A DNA stretch of 64,000 bases from Constantimarinum furrinae (GTDB taxonomy: Bacteria; Bacteroidota; Bacteroidia; Flavobacteriales; Flavobacteriaceae): contig NZ_CP052909.1 in NCBI RefSeq assembly GCF_014295415.1, forward strand, positions 930,001-994,000, in the 5' to 3' direction. Below are positions 18,127 to 26,919 of the stretch, piece by piece. Numbering within the stretch: the first letter of the stretch is position 1; each line of letters begins with the position of its first letter. The translations under genes and the position numbers were made by a program. Below the pieces are notes generated by a model. It saw nothing but the letters and a program-made list of their open reading frames with translations. It was not told the DNA's origin and made no database searches.

Positions 18127-18160
18127 AAAAACCGTTCTTCGCCATAGGACGGTTTTTTTA
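18127..18160. terminator. Bidirectional terminator between the barrel protein and plsC
   Basis: Stem AAAAACCGT (18127-18135) and ACGGTTTTT (18149-18157), extended by a T-G and a C-G pair, followed by more T residues. It runs into the stop codon of plsC on the other strand. Confidence 0.8.
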
Positions 18161-18904
18161 TACGGTTGGATTATTAAGCTCATTTAAGATTATCTCACGT
18201 GTCTGATTCTTAAGCATTCGCTTATCTTCCATTTCGAGTATCCCGGTAGGAATAACAGAATGTACCTTTACCCTTAATTTTCCCGGACCACCTCCAGTCT
18301 CAAGAATATCATCCGAAAATCTCCTTTTATTATCGTGGAAAGTTAAAGGGGCTATTGGAATCCTGTGCTCAATGGCCAGACGAAAGGCGCCATCCTTAAA
18401 TTCATCCAAAACGATGTTCGTGTCATGGGGAATACCTCCTTCCGGAAAAATACAAACACTTAGTCCCATATTAAGTTTTTGCTGTGCCCGTTTAAATACC
18501 TCAAACCTGCTTTTTACATTTCCCCGGTCCACCAGAATACAGGTACGCTTATAGAAAAATCCGAATACCGGTATTTTCGCTAATTCCTTTTTCCCTACAA
18601 AAACGAAAGGATTTTTTGTGACATACAGCATAAGCATAATATCGGTCATGGATGTATGGTTTGCCACAAACATATAACTCTGACCCTTCTTGTGTTGCGT
18701 ATCCCTTTTAATTTTAGGAATTAAACCCATCCCAAATAATATGACCTTTGCCCAGATCCTGGCGACTCCGAAAAAGAACGGATACCAGTTTTCTTTTAAA
18801 ATGCTCACTAATAAAAAAGGAAATAAAAGTAGAATTGAAATAATGATTACCACGTAGAACCAGATCTTGTACAGAATTAAAAATATAGTTCTCATTAATT
18901 TCAT
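18158..18904 (-). CDS. plsC: 1-acyl-sn-glycerol-3-phosphate acyltransferase
   Basis: A 248-residue membrane-bound acyltransferase that makes phosphatidic acid from lysophosphatidic acid. A strongly hydrophobic N terminus (about 6-60) is followed by the HX4D motif in NHTSMTD (His83, Asp88) and the acceptor-binding FPEGG motif near residue 155. The C-terminal part matches PlsC-like enzymes of Bacteroidota. The ATG at 18904 lies only seven bases past a perfect -7 box (18912-18919), so the message is nearly leaderless. It is divergent from trpS. Confidence 0.9.
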   Translation of the reverse strand: MKLMRTIFLILYKIWFYVVIIISILLLFPFLLVSILKENWYPFFFGVARIWAKVILFGMGLIPKIKRDTQHKKGQSYMFVANHTSMTDIMLMLYVTKNPFVFVGKKELAKIPVFGFFYKRTCILVDRGNVKSRFEVFKRAQQKLNMGLSVCIFPEGGIPHDTNIVLDEFKDGAFRLAIEHRIPIAPLTFHDNKRRFSDDILETGGGPGKLRVKVHSVIPTGILEMEDKRMLKNQTREIILNELNNPTV

Positions 18905-18911
18905 TGCAACC

Positions 18912-18919
18912 CAAAATTA
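18912..18919 (-). promoter_or_regulatory. -7 box of the plsC promoter
   Basis: TAATTTTG on the minus strand, an exact TANNTTTG match, with no clear TTTG 19 bases upstream. Its position implies a leader of only a few bases. Confidence 0.5.
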
Positions 18920-18952
18920 ACAATTTGAGCAACGCGAATAGCGTAAATAAAG

Positions 18953-18960
18953 TAACTTTG
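18953..18960 (+). promoter_or_regulatory. -7 box of the trpS promoter
   Basis: TAACTTTG is an exact -7 match. The nearest TTTG (18924-18927) is 25 bases upstream, longer than ideal. Expected leader about 45 bases. Confidence 0.5.
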
Positions 18961-19009
18961 CCAAAATTTACTTTCAAAATTTGTTGAAACCGGCTAAAGG
19001 AAAATTAAT

Positions 19010-19978
19010 ATGCCAAGAATACTCACAGGAATACAAAGTACCGGAACCCCGCATTTGGGAAATATTTTAGGTGCCATTTTACCCGCCATCGAAATGGCAA
19101 ATGACCCAAAAAATGAGTCCTATTTATTTATAGCAAATCTGCATTCACTTACGCAGATAAAAAATGCAGAAACGCTTCGATCAAATACATATAGTACTGC
19201 CGCAGCCTGGTTGGCTTGCGGATTGGATATTGATAAATCGGTTTTTTACAGACAAAGTGATATCCCTCAGGTTGCCGAACTTTCATGGTATCTAAGTTGT
19301 TTTTTTCCATTTCAGCGGCTAACACTGGCGCATTCTTTTAAGGACAAGGCAGACCGGCTCGAAGATGTAAATGCAGGATTGTTTACATATCCAATGTTAA
19401 TGGCTGCCGACATCCTTCTGTACGATGCCAACATTGTTCCTGTTGGGAAAGATCAATTACAACATCTGGAAATTACCCGTGATGTTGCTTCACGTTTTCA
19501 TGCTGCCATGGGCGAGACCTTTGTATTGCCCGAGGCAAGTGTTAGTGAGAATGTGATGTTGATTCCCGGAACTGATGGTTCTAAAATGAGCAAATCCAAA
19601 GGAAATATCATCAATCTATTCTTACCGGAAAAAAAGTTGCGCAAGCAGATCATGAGTATAGAAACAGACAGTACTCCTCTGGAAGCGCCAAAAAATCCCG
19701 AGACTTGTAATGTTTTTGCGCTCTATAAATTAATGGCTCCCTCCGAAGCAGTTGCGATCATGCGAAAGAATTATGAGAGTGGAAATTATGGTTACGGACA
19801 TGCTAAGCAGGATTTATATGAATTGATATTAGAACGGTTTAAAGAAGAACGTGCCCGATATACGTATTTTATGGAGCATACTTCTGAAATAGAAAAAGCG
19901 CTGGAAAAAGGTGCAGCCAAGGCCTCTATAGTAGCCAATTCCGTTTTAGAAAGAGTAAGAAAAAAGTTAGGATATTAA
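19010..19978 (+). CDS. trpS: Tryptophan-tRNA ligase
   Basis: A 322-residue class I aminoacyl-tRNA synthetase charging tRNA-Trp. The HIGH-type motif is TGTPHLGN (11-18) and the second motif KMSKS is at 192-196 (GSKMSKSKGN). Length and the VPVGKDQLQHLEITRD segment agree with bacterial TrpRS. Its stop codon overlaps the convergent dprA stop by four bases (TTAA at 19975-19978), and no terminator hairpin separates the two genes. Confidence 0.97.
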   Translation: MPRILTGIQSTGTPHLGNILGAILPAIEMANDPKNESYLFIANLHSLTQIKNAETLRSNTYSTAAAWLACGLDIDKSVFYRQSDIPQVAELSWYLSCFFPFQRLTLAHSFKDKADRLEDVNAGLFTYPMLMAADILLYDANIVPVGKDQLQHLEITRDVASRFHAAMGETFVLPEASVSENVMLIPGTDGSKMSKSKGNIINLFLPEKKLRKQIMSIETDSTPLEAPKNPETCNVFALYKLMAPSEAVAIMRKNYESGNYGYGHAKQDLYELILERFKEERARYTYFMEHTSEIEKALEKGAAKASIVANSVLERVRKKLGY

Positions 19979-21081
19979 TTGAGCTGAAAAAATTTTCCGG
20001 GTAGGGGTCTCAGCACTCCTTTTAACTCCATATTCAATAAGACCGTGGCAACCTTAAAACTCGGCATCCCACAATGAAGGGCTATGGTATCGAGTAACTC
20101 TTTATCCGATTGTTTCAAAAAATCGAAGATCTTTTGTTCATCGGGAGTGAGTGCTGCAAAAAGTTGAGTTTGACGTGTCTCTCGTGTTTTCTGTACCAAT
20201 GACCATCCCATTAGATAAACCAGATCTGCAGCAGAGGTTAGCATATGAGCCTGTTGTGATTTTATAAGATTGTTACACCCTGTACTCTGAATATCTGTCG
20301 TTCTTCCGGGGACAGCAAACACCTCCCTGTGATACGAATTTGCGATATCCGCAGTAACAAGACTGCCTCCTTTTTCTGCCGATTCAATAACAATGGTTGC
20401 CTCACTAAGTCCCGCTATAATGCGATTACGCTTTAAAAAATTAGTCCGATCGAAAGCATCATCACTCCAGAATTCGGTAATGAGTCCGCCGTTGGATTCT
20501 AATGTGGCAACATACCGCTGATGTGATTTGGGGTAGATCTGGGTAAGTCCGTGAGCCAGACAAGCAATGGTTTGCAATCGGCAGTCAATTGCCGATGTAT
20601 GAGCCGTAATATCCACCCCATAGGCGAAACCGGAAACGATAACCGGATTTAAAGGCGTGAGATCTTCTATTAGTCTTTCACAGAATTCACGCCCCATAGG
20701 GGTTATTCGCCGGGTACCTACGATGCTGATAATTTTTTTATGCTTAAGGTCTATATTGCCTTTCCTGAATAATAGAATGGGCCCGTCCAGACAGTGTTTC
20801 AGCTTTTCCGGATAGGATTTATCTTGGAAATAACTGACGGTAATATTATTATTCTCTATAAACCGAAGCTCGGATTCGGCAGCGTCCAGATTCGTTTTCT
20901 TATGGAGTTCCTTTAATTTATAGGAACCTATTCCGTCGATCTTAAGAAGATTTCTTTTAGATTCATTAAAAATTCCTTCGGCAGACCCTACATGGTTTAA
21001 GAGTTTTTTTGCCGAAGCATCCCCTAGATTTGGCACACGCTGAAGTGCCAGCATGTAGCGTAATTCATTTTTTGAAAGCAT
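19975..21081 (-). CDS. dprA: DNA-processing protein DprA
   Basis: A 368-residue protein that protects incoming single-stranded DNA and loads RecA during natural transformation. Residues 1-70 look like a helix-hairpin-helix region (GIGSYKLKEL). The Rossmann-like domain (about 85-300) shows SIVGTRR, GFAYGVD and KRNRIIAGLS, together with the EKGGSLVTA and GCNNLIK segments. A C-terminal winged-helix domain (about 305-368) completes the full-length family architecture. It is divergent from the HU-SPOR gene, a frequent pairing in flavobacteria as far as I recall, and tail to tail with trpS. Confidence 0.95.
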   Translation of the reverse strand: MLSKNELRYMLALQRVPNLGDASAKKLLNHVGSAEGIFNESKRNLLKIDGIGSYKLKELHKKTNLDAAESELRFIENNNITVSYFQDKSYPEKLKHCLDGPILLFRKGNIDLKHKKIISIVGTRRITPMGREFCERLIEDLTPLNPVIVSGFAYGVDITAHTSAIDCRLQTIACLAHGLTQIYPKSHQRYVATLESNGGLITEFWSDDAFDRTNFLKRNRIIAGLSEATIVIESAEKGGSLVTADIANSYHREVFAVPGRTTDIQSTGCNNLIKSQQAHMLTSAADLVYLMGWSLVQKTRETRQTQLFAALTPDEQKIFDFLKQSDKELLDTIALHCGMPSFKVATVLLNMELKGVLRPLPGKFFQLN

Positions 21082-21150
21082 AGATTCTTGGAACCGGGGA
21101 GACCTTAAAAATACAATAAATTATCTTGTTAATAAATTACCTCAATTAAA

Positions 21151-21182
21151 ATTGAATGCGACTAAAAAAAAAATTAAGTTTG
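21151..21182 (+). promoter_or_regulatory. Promoter of the HU-SPOR gene
   Basis: ATTG (21151-21154, one mismatch to TTTG), a 20-base spacer and TAAGTTTG (21175-21182, exact). The GTG start at 21187 is five bases past the last G, exactly where transcription should begin. Confidence 0.65.
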
Positions 21183-21186
21183 TTTA

Positions 21187-22128
21187 GTGCAACTCTCCAC
21201 CTACATAAAAGACCTGCTTTATCGCTATGAATGTGTTATCATTCCCGGCTTTGGTGCCTTTTTGACTCAATATCAGTCTGCCCGAATTGACGAAAATTCA
21301 CAAACCTTTTATCCTCCAGGAAAAATAGTTTCATTTAACCGGCAATTGCAAACCAATGACGGGATTCTTGCCAATTATGTTGCATCGGTAGAAGGAAGCA
21401 CTTATGAGGCTGCGCTTCAGAACATCAGAAATTTCACAGGGAAAATATCGCTTCGTCTTTCTGAAGGAGAGACAGTTCGCCTTGCGTCTATAGGCGATTT
21501 TTACCTAAATTCAGAAAAATCCTTACAATTCGATCCGGCAATCACTGAAAATTTCAGTGCTTCGTCCTTCGGACTTACTTCGTTTGCCTCACCGAAAATA
21601 CAGAGAGAAATTTATAAGGAAGCTATTGAAACCCTTGAAGAGAAAGTACCTGTACTATTTACTCCTGAAAAGAGAAATGCAACGCCATATTTGAAATATG
21701 CCGCTATTGGTCTTATCGCTTTAGCTGTTACCGGTTTTGGGGGATTAAAATTATATGAAGGACAGGTTCAAAAACACAACTTTGCTGAAAAACAAAAAGC
21801 CAATTCTTTGGTAGAACATCAAATTGAAGAAGCCACTTTCGTCATTGAAAATCCGCTGCCTGCTGTCAACCTAACGATCGCTAAACAAAAAGGCAAATAC
21901 CATATCGTTGCCGGAGCTTTCAGAATTGAAGAAAACGCCGCAAAAAAAATGCGACAATTACGTGAAAAAGGGTACCGACCAATGCTACTAGGGCAAAATC
22001 GTTACGGGCTGCATCAGGTGATCTACAACAGTTATGAAAACCGTTTGGAGGCTCTGCAAAACCTTCGGAATATTAAGCAAACTGAAAATCCCGATGCCTG
22101 GTTATTAGTTAAGGAGCTTTCAGAATAA
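21187..22128 (+). CDS. Membrane-anchored HU-domain protein with SPOR domain
   Basis: A 313-residue protein with a GTG start. Residues 1-75 and 76-150 look like the two prokaryotic HU-CCDC81-type domains (IIPGFGAFL and SIGDFYL are the characteristic turns); one membrane helix follows at about 168-188; residues 236-311 form a SPOR domain (YHIVAGAFRIEENAAKKM). HU-like domains bind DNA and SPOR domains bind denuded septal peptidoglycan, so the topology would put a DNA-binding part in the cytoplasm and a wall-binding part in the periplasm. A role joining nucleoid and division site is inference. It is divergent from dprA. Confidence 0.88.
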   Translation: MQLSTYIKDLLYRYECVIIPGFGAFLTQYQSARIDENSQTFYPPGKIVSFNRQLQTNDGILANYVASVEGSTYEAALQNIRNFTGKISLRLSEGETVRLASIGDFYLNSEKSLQFDPAITENFSASSFGLTSFASPKIQREIYKEAIETLEEKVPVLFTPEKRNATPYLKYAAIGLIALAVTGFGGLKLYEGQVQKHNFAEKQKANSLVEHQIEEATFVIENPLPAVNLTIAKQKGKYHIVAGAFRIEENAAKKMRQLREKGYRPMLLGQNRYGLHQVIYNSYENRLEALQNLRNIKQTENPDAWLLVKELSE

Positions 22129-22169
22129 TTTATAATATTTCTCATTCCAATTTACTGAAAAAACAACCG

Positions 22170-22177
22170 TACCTTTG
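22170..22177 (+). promoter_or_regulatory. -7 box of the thioesterase promoter
   Basis: TACCTTTG is an exact -7 match, 15 bases before the ATG at 22193. It overlaps the alternative TTG start at 22175 and so argues against that start. Confidence 0.6.
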
Positions 22178-22192
22178 CATAAAATTTGCAAA

Positions 22193-22702
22193 ATGGACAG
22201 TAAAACTCCTTCCGCATCAAGAACCGTTATTACCGATTTGGTACTTCCAAGTGAAACAAACCCTATAGGGAATATGTTTGGTGGAGAACTCCTGGCCAGA
22301 ATGGACCGGGCAGCAAGTATAGCAGCCAGAAGGCATAGCAGGAGGATCGTGGTAACGGCTTCGGTTAATCATGTAGCATTCAATAAAATGATCCCTTTGG
22401 GGAGCGTAGTAACCGTTGAAGCTCATGTTTCCAGATCCTTTAAAAGTTCGATGGAAGTTTATATGGATGTCTGGATAGAGGACAGAGAGAGCGGTTTAAA
22501 AAGTAAAGCGAATGAAGCCATCTACACCTTTGTGGCCGTTGATGAAATGGGAACACCGGTTCCTGTTCCACCGCTTACTCCTGAAACCACATTAGAAAAA
22601 GAACGTTTTGTTGCCGCACTTCGAAGAAAGCAACTTAGTCTGGTTTTGGCAGGAAAAATGAAGCCTGAAGAAGCAACAGAGCTCAAAGCCCTTTTTGAAT
22701 AG
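22193..22702 (+). CDS. Acyl-CoA thioesterase, hotdog fold
   Basis: A 169-residue hotdog-fold thioesterase of the YciA/BFIT type, hydrolysing acyl-CoA to free acid and CoA in the cytoplasm. The family segment NPIGNMFGGELLARMD carries the conserved residues, and NHVAFNKMIPLGS follows near residue 60. Start at 22193 (MDSKTPS) is preferred over the TTG at 22175, because the longer form starts within a -7 promoter box. The C-terminal RRKQLSLVL segment and helical tail fit the family. Chain-length preference cannot be read. Confidence 0.9.
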   Translation: MDSKTPSASRTVITDLVLPSETNPIGNMFGGELLARMDRAASIAARRHSRRIVVTASVNHVAFNKMIPLGSVVTVEAHVSRSFKSSMEVYMDVWIEDRESGLKSKANEAIYTFVAVDEMGTPVPVPPLTPETTLEKERFVAALRRKQLSLVLAGKMKPEEATELKALFE

Positions 22703-22802
22703 GCATTAAACCTAAACTCTTTTAAGCTATCACACAGCTATAACCTACTTAGTTTGTAGGATATTCAATGATAAAAATGAAGGCATTTTAACGTCTAACG
22801 TT

Positions 22803-22833
22803 ATTGTTTTTTTAACATAATTGAATATATTTG
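22803..22833 (+). promoter_or_regulatory. Promoter of the second subtilase gene
   Basis: ATTG (22803-22806), a 19-base spacer, and TATATTTG (22826-22833, exact). Expected leader about 62 bases, longer than most in this window. Confidence 0.65.
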
Positions 22834-22900
22834 AGGTTCTTACTAAATTCTTAACCGTTTTTAGAGGTTTTAAACTTAATTCTAATTTAAAAAGTTAACT

Positions 22901-25630
22901 ATGAAAAATTTTACTTTTTCAACATTTTTAAAATGTAAAAGTGTAAGTTTTTTAGCAATGGTTCTTATTTGTTCTATTTCCTTTGCTCAAAACCCGTACA
23001 CGATTCAGTTTCAGGATGAATCCATTGACATGCCTGAAAACATCGACACCTTTCAATGGGATCAAATGCCTGAAAATTCTGAACTTGCAAATGGCTATGT
23101 AGGTTGGGTACAGTTTTATCAAACTCCAACACAGGATATTCAGGATCTATTTGCAAGTAATAATCTTCAGTTACTTGACTATATTCCACATCAAACCTAT
23201 TTGTTTTATTTCCCGGCCAACACATCGGTGCAGTTTTTAAGACAAAGCGGAGTTCGTTCTATCGTTCCTGTTGAAGGAAGATTCAAATTATCTCAGGATC
23301 TTAAAAACGGAAATATTGGTGAATGGGCTGCTGTAGGCAACCACATATTAGTTACTTTACAACACCATGACCTGGTGGATACACAATTTGTAATTGATGA
23401 TCTCGCTACGAAACAAATCTCCGTTCACGAACAGTACAGAGATTCTAATAACATTGATCTCTTAATTCCTAACAACTGTTTAGATGCATTATCGGAACTG
23501 CCCTATGTGAAGTGGGTTGAAGTGATCGTGGCTCCTTCAGTACCGGATGATACACGCGGAAGAAGTATCCACAGAGCGAATAACATTGACACCGAGACTA
23601 CCGGAGGTAGAAAATACGATGGTACCGGAGTAGCTGTAATGTGTCGTGACGATGGTGCCGTTGGAATCCACGTAGACTTTGAAGGAAGAGCTTATGGTCT
23701 TGTTGGAAACGGTGGTGGAACTCACGGGGATGGAGTTTCTGGAATTATGGCAGGAGCCGGCAACTTCTATCCTACACGAAAAGGGATGGCTTCCGGTTCG
23801 GACCTACATATTGTAAATTATGTAGCATCTTTCTTAGATTCTGCAACGCTTAATTTAATTAATGCTAACACAGTACAGGTAACCAATTCATCTTATAGTA
23901 ATGGTTGTAATGCCGGATATACTACGATCGCTCGTACTGTTGATACTCAAATGACTACACTTCCTAACTTATTACATGTTTTCTCTGCAGGAAATTCAAA
24001 TGGATTAAATTGTGGGTATGGAGCAGGAAATCAGTGGGGGAATGTAACCGGTGGTCATAAACAAGGTAAAAACGTAATTGCAACGGCCAATACTAACTAT
24101 CTAGGTGTATTAGAAGGTTCAAGTAGCCGTGGTCCAGCACATGACGGTCGAATCAAGCCGGATATCGCTGCACACGGACAAGGTCAATTATCTACGAGTA
24201 ATAATCACACCTACCAGACATTTGGTGGAACTTCTGCTGCTGCACCCGGAATTGCCGGTGTTTCTGCTCAGTTATACCAAGCCTATATGGATGAAAACGG
24301 TGGTACCATGCCATCAGGTTCTTTGATCAAAGCAATTCTTATGAATACCGCTAACGATTATGGAAATGTTGGTCCCGACTTTAAGTTTGGATGGGGTATG
24401 GTAAACGGTTTAAGAGCCGCTATGGCCATTGAAGATGGTCGTCATCTTACCGATGATATTACTCAAGGTAACACAAACACCCATTCAATTTCTGTACCTG
24501 CCGGAACTATTCAGGCTCGTTTTATGGTATACTGGGCCGATGCTCCTGCTACAGCGGGTGCAAGTCCGGCATTAGTAAATGACCTTGATTTGGTTGTTAC
24601 CGATCCAGGAGCCGGAACTCATTTACCATGGGTTTTAGATACTACTCCAAACCCTGCGAATCTGGACACTCCTGCTACCAATGGTGTGGATCACCTGAAT
24701 AACGTAGAGCAGGTACTATTAAATAATCCTGCTGCTGGTACCTACGACATCGATGTGACCGGTTTTAACGTTCCTATGGGACCACAGGAGTACTTTGTAG
24801 TATGGGAGTTTATCACCGAAAATCTAGTCCTTACATATCCAACAGAAGTTGAGACATTTATTCCAAATGAAACTCAAACAATTCACTGGGATGCAACAAA
24901 TATCGTTAGTAACATCCTGGTTGAGTATTCTACAGATAATGGTGCTTCATGGTCTACTATTGCAACAGTTGCGCCAACCCAAAAGAATGTAAACTGGTCT
25001 GTAGAAGATGTTCAGACGGGCGAAGGACTGATTAGAATTACAAGTGGTGCTTTCCAGGATCAGAGTAATGAGAATTTCTCTATCTCAAGATTCCCTGCGG
25101 GTCTAACTGTAGATTCAGTATGTCCTACGGAAGCTACATTTAGCTGGAATGCCGTTGCCGGAGCCGAAACTTACGACTTCTATATTTTGGGAGCAGAGTA
25201 TATGGAAATTGTAGGAAATACAGCCAATACCACGATTACGGTTCCAATCCCTGATCCAACTACGAATGATATCTGGTACGGTGTTGCCGCCAGAAATGAT
25301 ACTGAAGGATGGGTGAGCAGACGTACAAACTCAGGTAGACATACTTCAGGTTTAGACTGTGTAGTATTAGGTGTTGAAGATTCAGTTTTAGCGAGCAATG
25401 TTTCTCTATATCCTAATCCAGCAGCCGATCAGGTGTTTGTTTCATTAATTGATAGTTCATTTAACAACTTCGAGATCACGGTAATTAATAGTCTTGGACA
25501 AACCATGCAAACTCTTTCCGCCAATGGAAACGAAGCTGCAATTAACATTTCAAATTATACAACAGGATTGTATTTTGTAACTATTGAAGTGGACGGTCAA
25601 ACTACGACGAAGAAATTAGTAGTTAAGTAA
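22901..25630 (+). CDS. Secreted subtilase (S8) with type IX sorting domain
   Basis: A 909-residue secreted protease. The signal peptide (1-30) ends SISFAQ. Residues 31-215 form a long N-terminal prosegment. The S8 domain carries Asp250 or Asp251 (CRDDGAVG), His275 (THGDGVSG), Asn365 (SAGNSNG) and Ser445 (GGTSAAAPG), so the triad is complete. A post-catalytic beta domain (about 515-645) resembles the one in the 1297-residue protease (LVNDLDL occurs in both). A fibronectin III-like part follows, and a type A sorting domain (about 830-909, LYPNPAADQV to TTKKLVVK) targets it to type IX secretion. It has its own promoter and a strong terminator. Confidence 0.93.
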   Translation: MKNFTFSTFLKCKSVSFLAMVLICSISFAQNPYTIQFQDESIDMPENIDTFQWDQMPENSELANGYVGWVQFYQTPTQDIQDLFASNNLQLLDYIPHQTYLFYFPANTSVQFLRQSGVRSIVPVEGRFKLSQDLKNGNIGEWAAVGNHILVTLQHHDLVDTQFVIDDLATKQISVHEQYRDSNNIDLLIPNNCLDALSELPYVKWVEVIVAPSVPDDTRGRSIHRANNIDTETTGGRKYDGTGVAVMCRDDGAVGIHVDFEGRAYGLVGNGGGTHGDGVSGIMAGAGNFYPTRKGMASGSDLHIVNYVASFLDSATLNLINANTVQVTNSSYSNGCNAGYTTIARTVDTQMTTLPNLLHVFSAGNSNGLNCGYGAGNQWGNVTGGHKQGKNVIATANTNYLGVLEGSSSRGPAHDGRIKPDIAAHGQGQLSTSNNHTYQTFGGTSAAAPGIAGVSAQLYQAYMDENGGTMPSGSLIKAILMNTANDYGNVGPDFKFGWGMVNGLRAAMAIEDGRHLTDDITQGNTNTHSISVPAGTIQARFMVYWADAPATAGASPALVNDLDLVVTDPGAGTHLPWVLDTTPNPANLDTPATNGVDHLNNVEQVLLNNPAAGTYDIDVTGFNVPMGPQEYFVVWEFITENLVLTYPTEVETFIPNETQTIHWDATNIVSNILVEYSTDNGASWSTIATVAPTQKNVNWSVEDVQTGEGLIRITSGAFQDQSNENFSISRFPAGLTVDSVCPTEATFSWNAVAGAETYDFYILGAEYMEIVGNTANTTITVPIPDPTTNDIWYGVAARNDTEGWVSRRTNSGRHTSGLDCVVLGVEDSVLASNVSLYPNPAADQVFVSLIDSSFNNFEITVINSLGQTMQTLSANGNEAAINISNYTTGLYFVTIEVDGQTTTKKLVVK

Positions 25631-25652
25631 ATTAGAATTAAATTATTGAATC

Positions 25653-25680
25653 AAAAAGGGAGCCTATCGGCTCCCTTTTT
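25653..25680. terminator. Bidirectional terminator
   Basis: Perfect 12-bp stem AAAAAGGGAGCC (25653-25664) and GGCTCCCTTTTT (25669-25680) with a TATC loop, between the convergent subtilase and EnvC-like genes. Confidence 0.93.
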
Positions 25681-26916
25681 TTACATCTTATAAACCCAAT
25701 CGGCAGGATTCATTTTATTGGTATTCTGAAATACATAAAATTTTAAAATTGCCTTTCCGGCCACAGGATTAAAGAAAACGGTGCCCAGAACTTGCTTGGT
25801 GCTTACTTTGTCGCCATTCTTAACTTTTAGATCCACCAGATTGCGATAAATAGTAATGTAGTTTCCGTGCCTGATCCAAACAGCCTTATTGGCTCCTTTA
25901 ATTTCCTGTATCTTAAAGACTTCACCCTCAAAAACAGCTCTCGCCTGAGAATTCCTTTCTGTCGCTATTTCAACACCATTATTAGAGAGTGTAACATTAG
26001 GAAATTGTGGGTGTGGATGTTTTCCGTAGCGTCCTACTAGAACACCCCTTTCTACGGGCCAGGGTAACTTCCCCTTATTACTTGTAAAATTTGCCGCCAG
26101 TGTGGTGGCTTCCGCAGTCATTGCGAAACCCGAAGATGATTTGGTTACGGCAGGAGAATTCCCGGCCTTACTATTAGATTCGGCAATCGCAGCCCTAATG
26201 AGCGCCTCTATTTCTCGATCTACCTTCTCGGCCTCCCGTTGCTTTGAACGAACCTGGGTCACAAATTTACTTTCATCCTTCTTCAAGGATGCGATTAGAG
26301 ATTCCTGATCTTTCTTCTCCTTTGTTAGATTGATCTTTGCCAGTTTATTTTCTTCAATGAGTAGCTGCTTTTTATTTTTTTGATCGATCAAACTAGTGTT
26401 TAATATCTGTAGCTGGATTGTCTTTTCTTTTATGCTCTCGCCTTGCTCTTTTCGGTGTTTGGCATATTGCTTCATATATTGCAATCGTTTATATGCCTGC
26501 AAAAAGTTTTCGGATGATAGCAAAAACATAATGCGACTTTGATCAGATTTACTTTTATACGACTTATTGATCATTGCTGCGTAATCTTCCTTCAATTCCT
26601 TTAATTCGTTACGCAATTGTTCCATTTTGTTGAGATTTTCGTTGATCTCACGAGTAAGCAAATTCGCTTGTTGATTGGTAACCCTTATTAAATTCTCCCT
26701 TGCTGAAATGCGCTGATTTAAGTCTTCCACCTCTGTTAGAACAGATTTTTTTTCACCGCGGGTTTTAAATAATAAGGAATTGATCTGCTTGATCTCCTGG
26801 AGTATGGCCTGACGTTTCTCTTCAAGCTCCTTTTGTTTTTCCGATTGAGCCAAGGCCCCGGTCGTGCTAAGGAGTAAGCAACCAATAAAAAGAATTAAAC
26901 TCTTTCTGAATTTCAT
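25681..26916 (-). CDS. EnvC-like murein hydrolase activator (degenerate LytM/M23)
   Basis: A 411-residue periplasmic protein: signal peptide (1-24, ending GALAQ), a long coiled coil (about 25-245, rich in Glu/Lys with heptad spacing), a linker and a C-terminal LytM-like domain (about 288-411). The fold segments are clear (GVLVGRYGKHPHPQF, VWIRHGNYITIY), but the zinc ligands are gone: GVEI lacks the usual preceding His and the Asp (Asn313, Glu316), YRNL replaces YxHL (Asn359), and HLHFE reads ILKFY (390-394). This resembles Escherichia coli EnvC, an inactive LytM protein that activates cell-wall amidases at the septum. It is last in an envelope operon. Confidence 0.88.
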   Translation of the reverse strand: MKFRKSLILFIGCLLLSTTGALAQSEKQKELEEKRQAILQEIKQINSLLFKTRGEKKSVLTEVEDLNQRISARENLIRVTNQQANLLTREINENLNKMEQLRNELKELKEDYAAMINKSYKSKSDQSRIMFLLSSENFLQAYKRLQYMKQYAKHRKEQGESIKEKTIQLQILNTSLIDQKNKKQLLIEENKLAKINLTKEKKDQESLIASLKKDESKFVTQVRSKQREAEKVDREIEALIRAAIAESNSKAGNSPAVTKSSSGFAMTAEATTLAANFTSNKGKLPWPVERGVLVGRYGKHPHPQFPNVTLSNNGVEIATERNSQARAVFEGEVFKIQEIKGANKAVWIRHGNYITIYRNLVDLKVKNGDKVSTKQVLGTVFFNPVAGKAILKFYVFQNTNKMNPADWVYKM

Positions 26917-26919
26917 AGG

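Noticed and set aside
22175-22192. TTG start for the thioesterase
   Set aside because: It lies within the -7 box TACCTTTG; the ATG at 22193 is the natural start.
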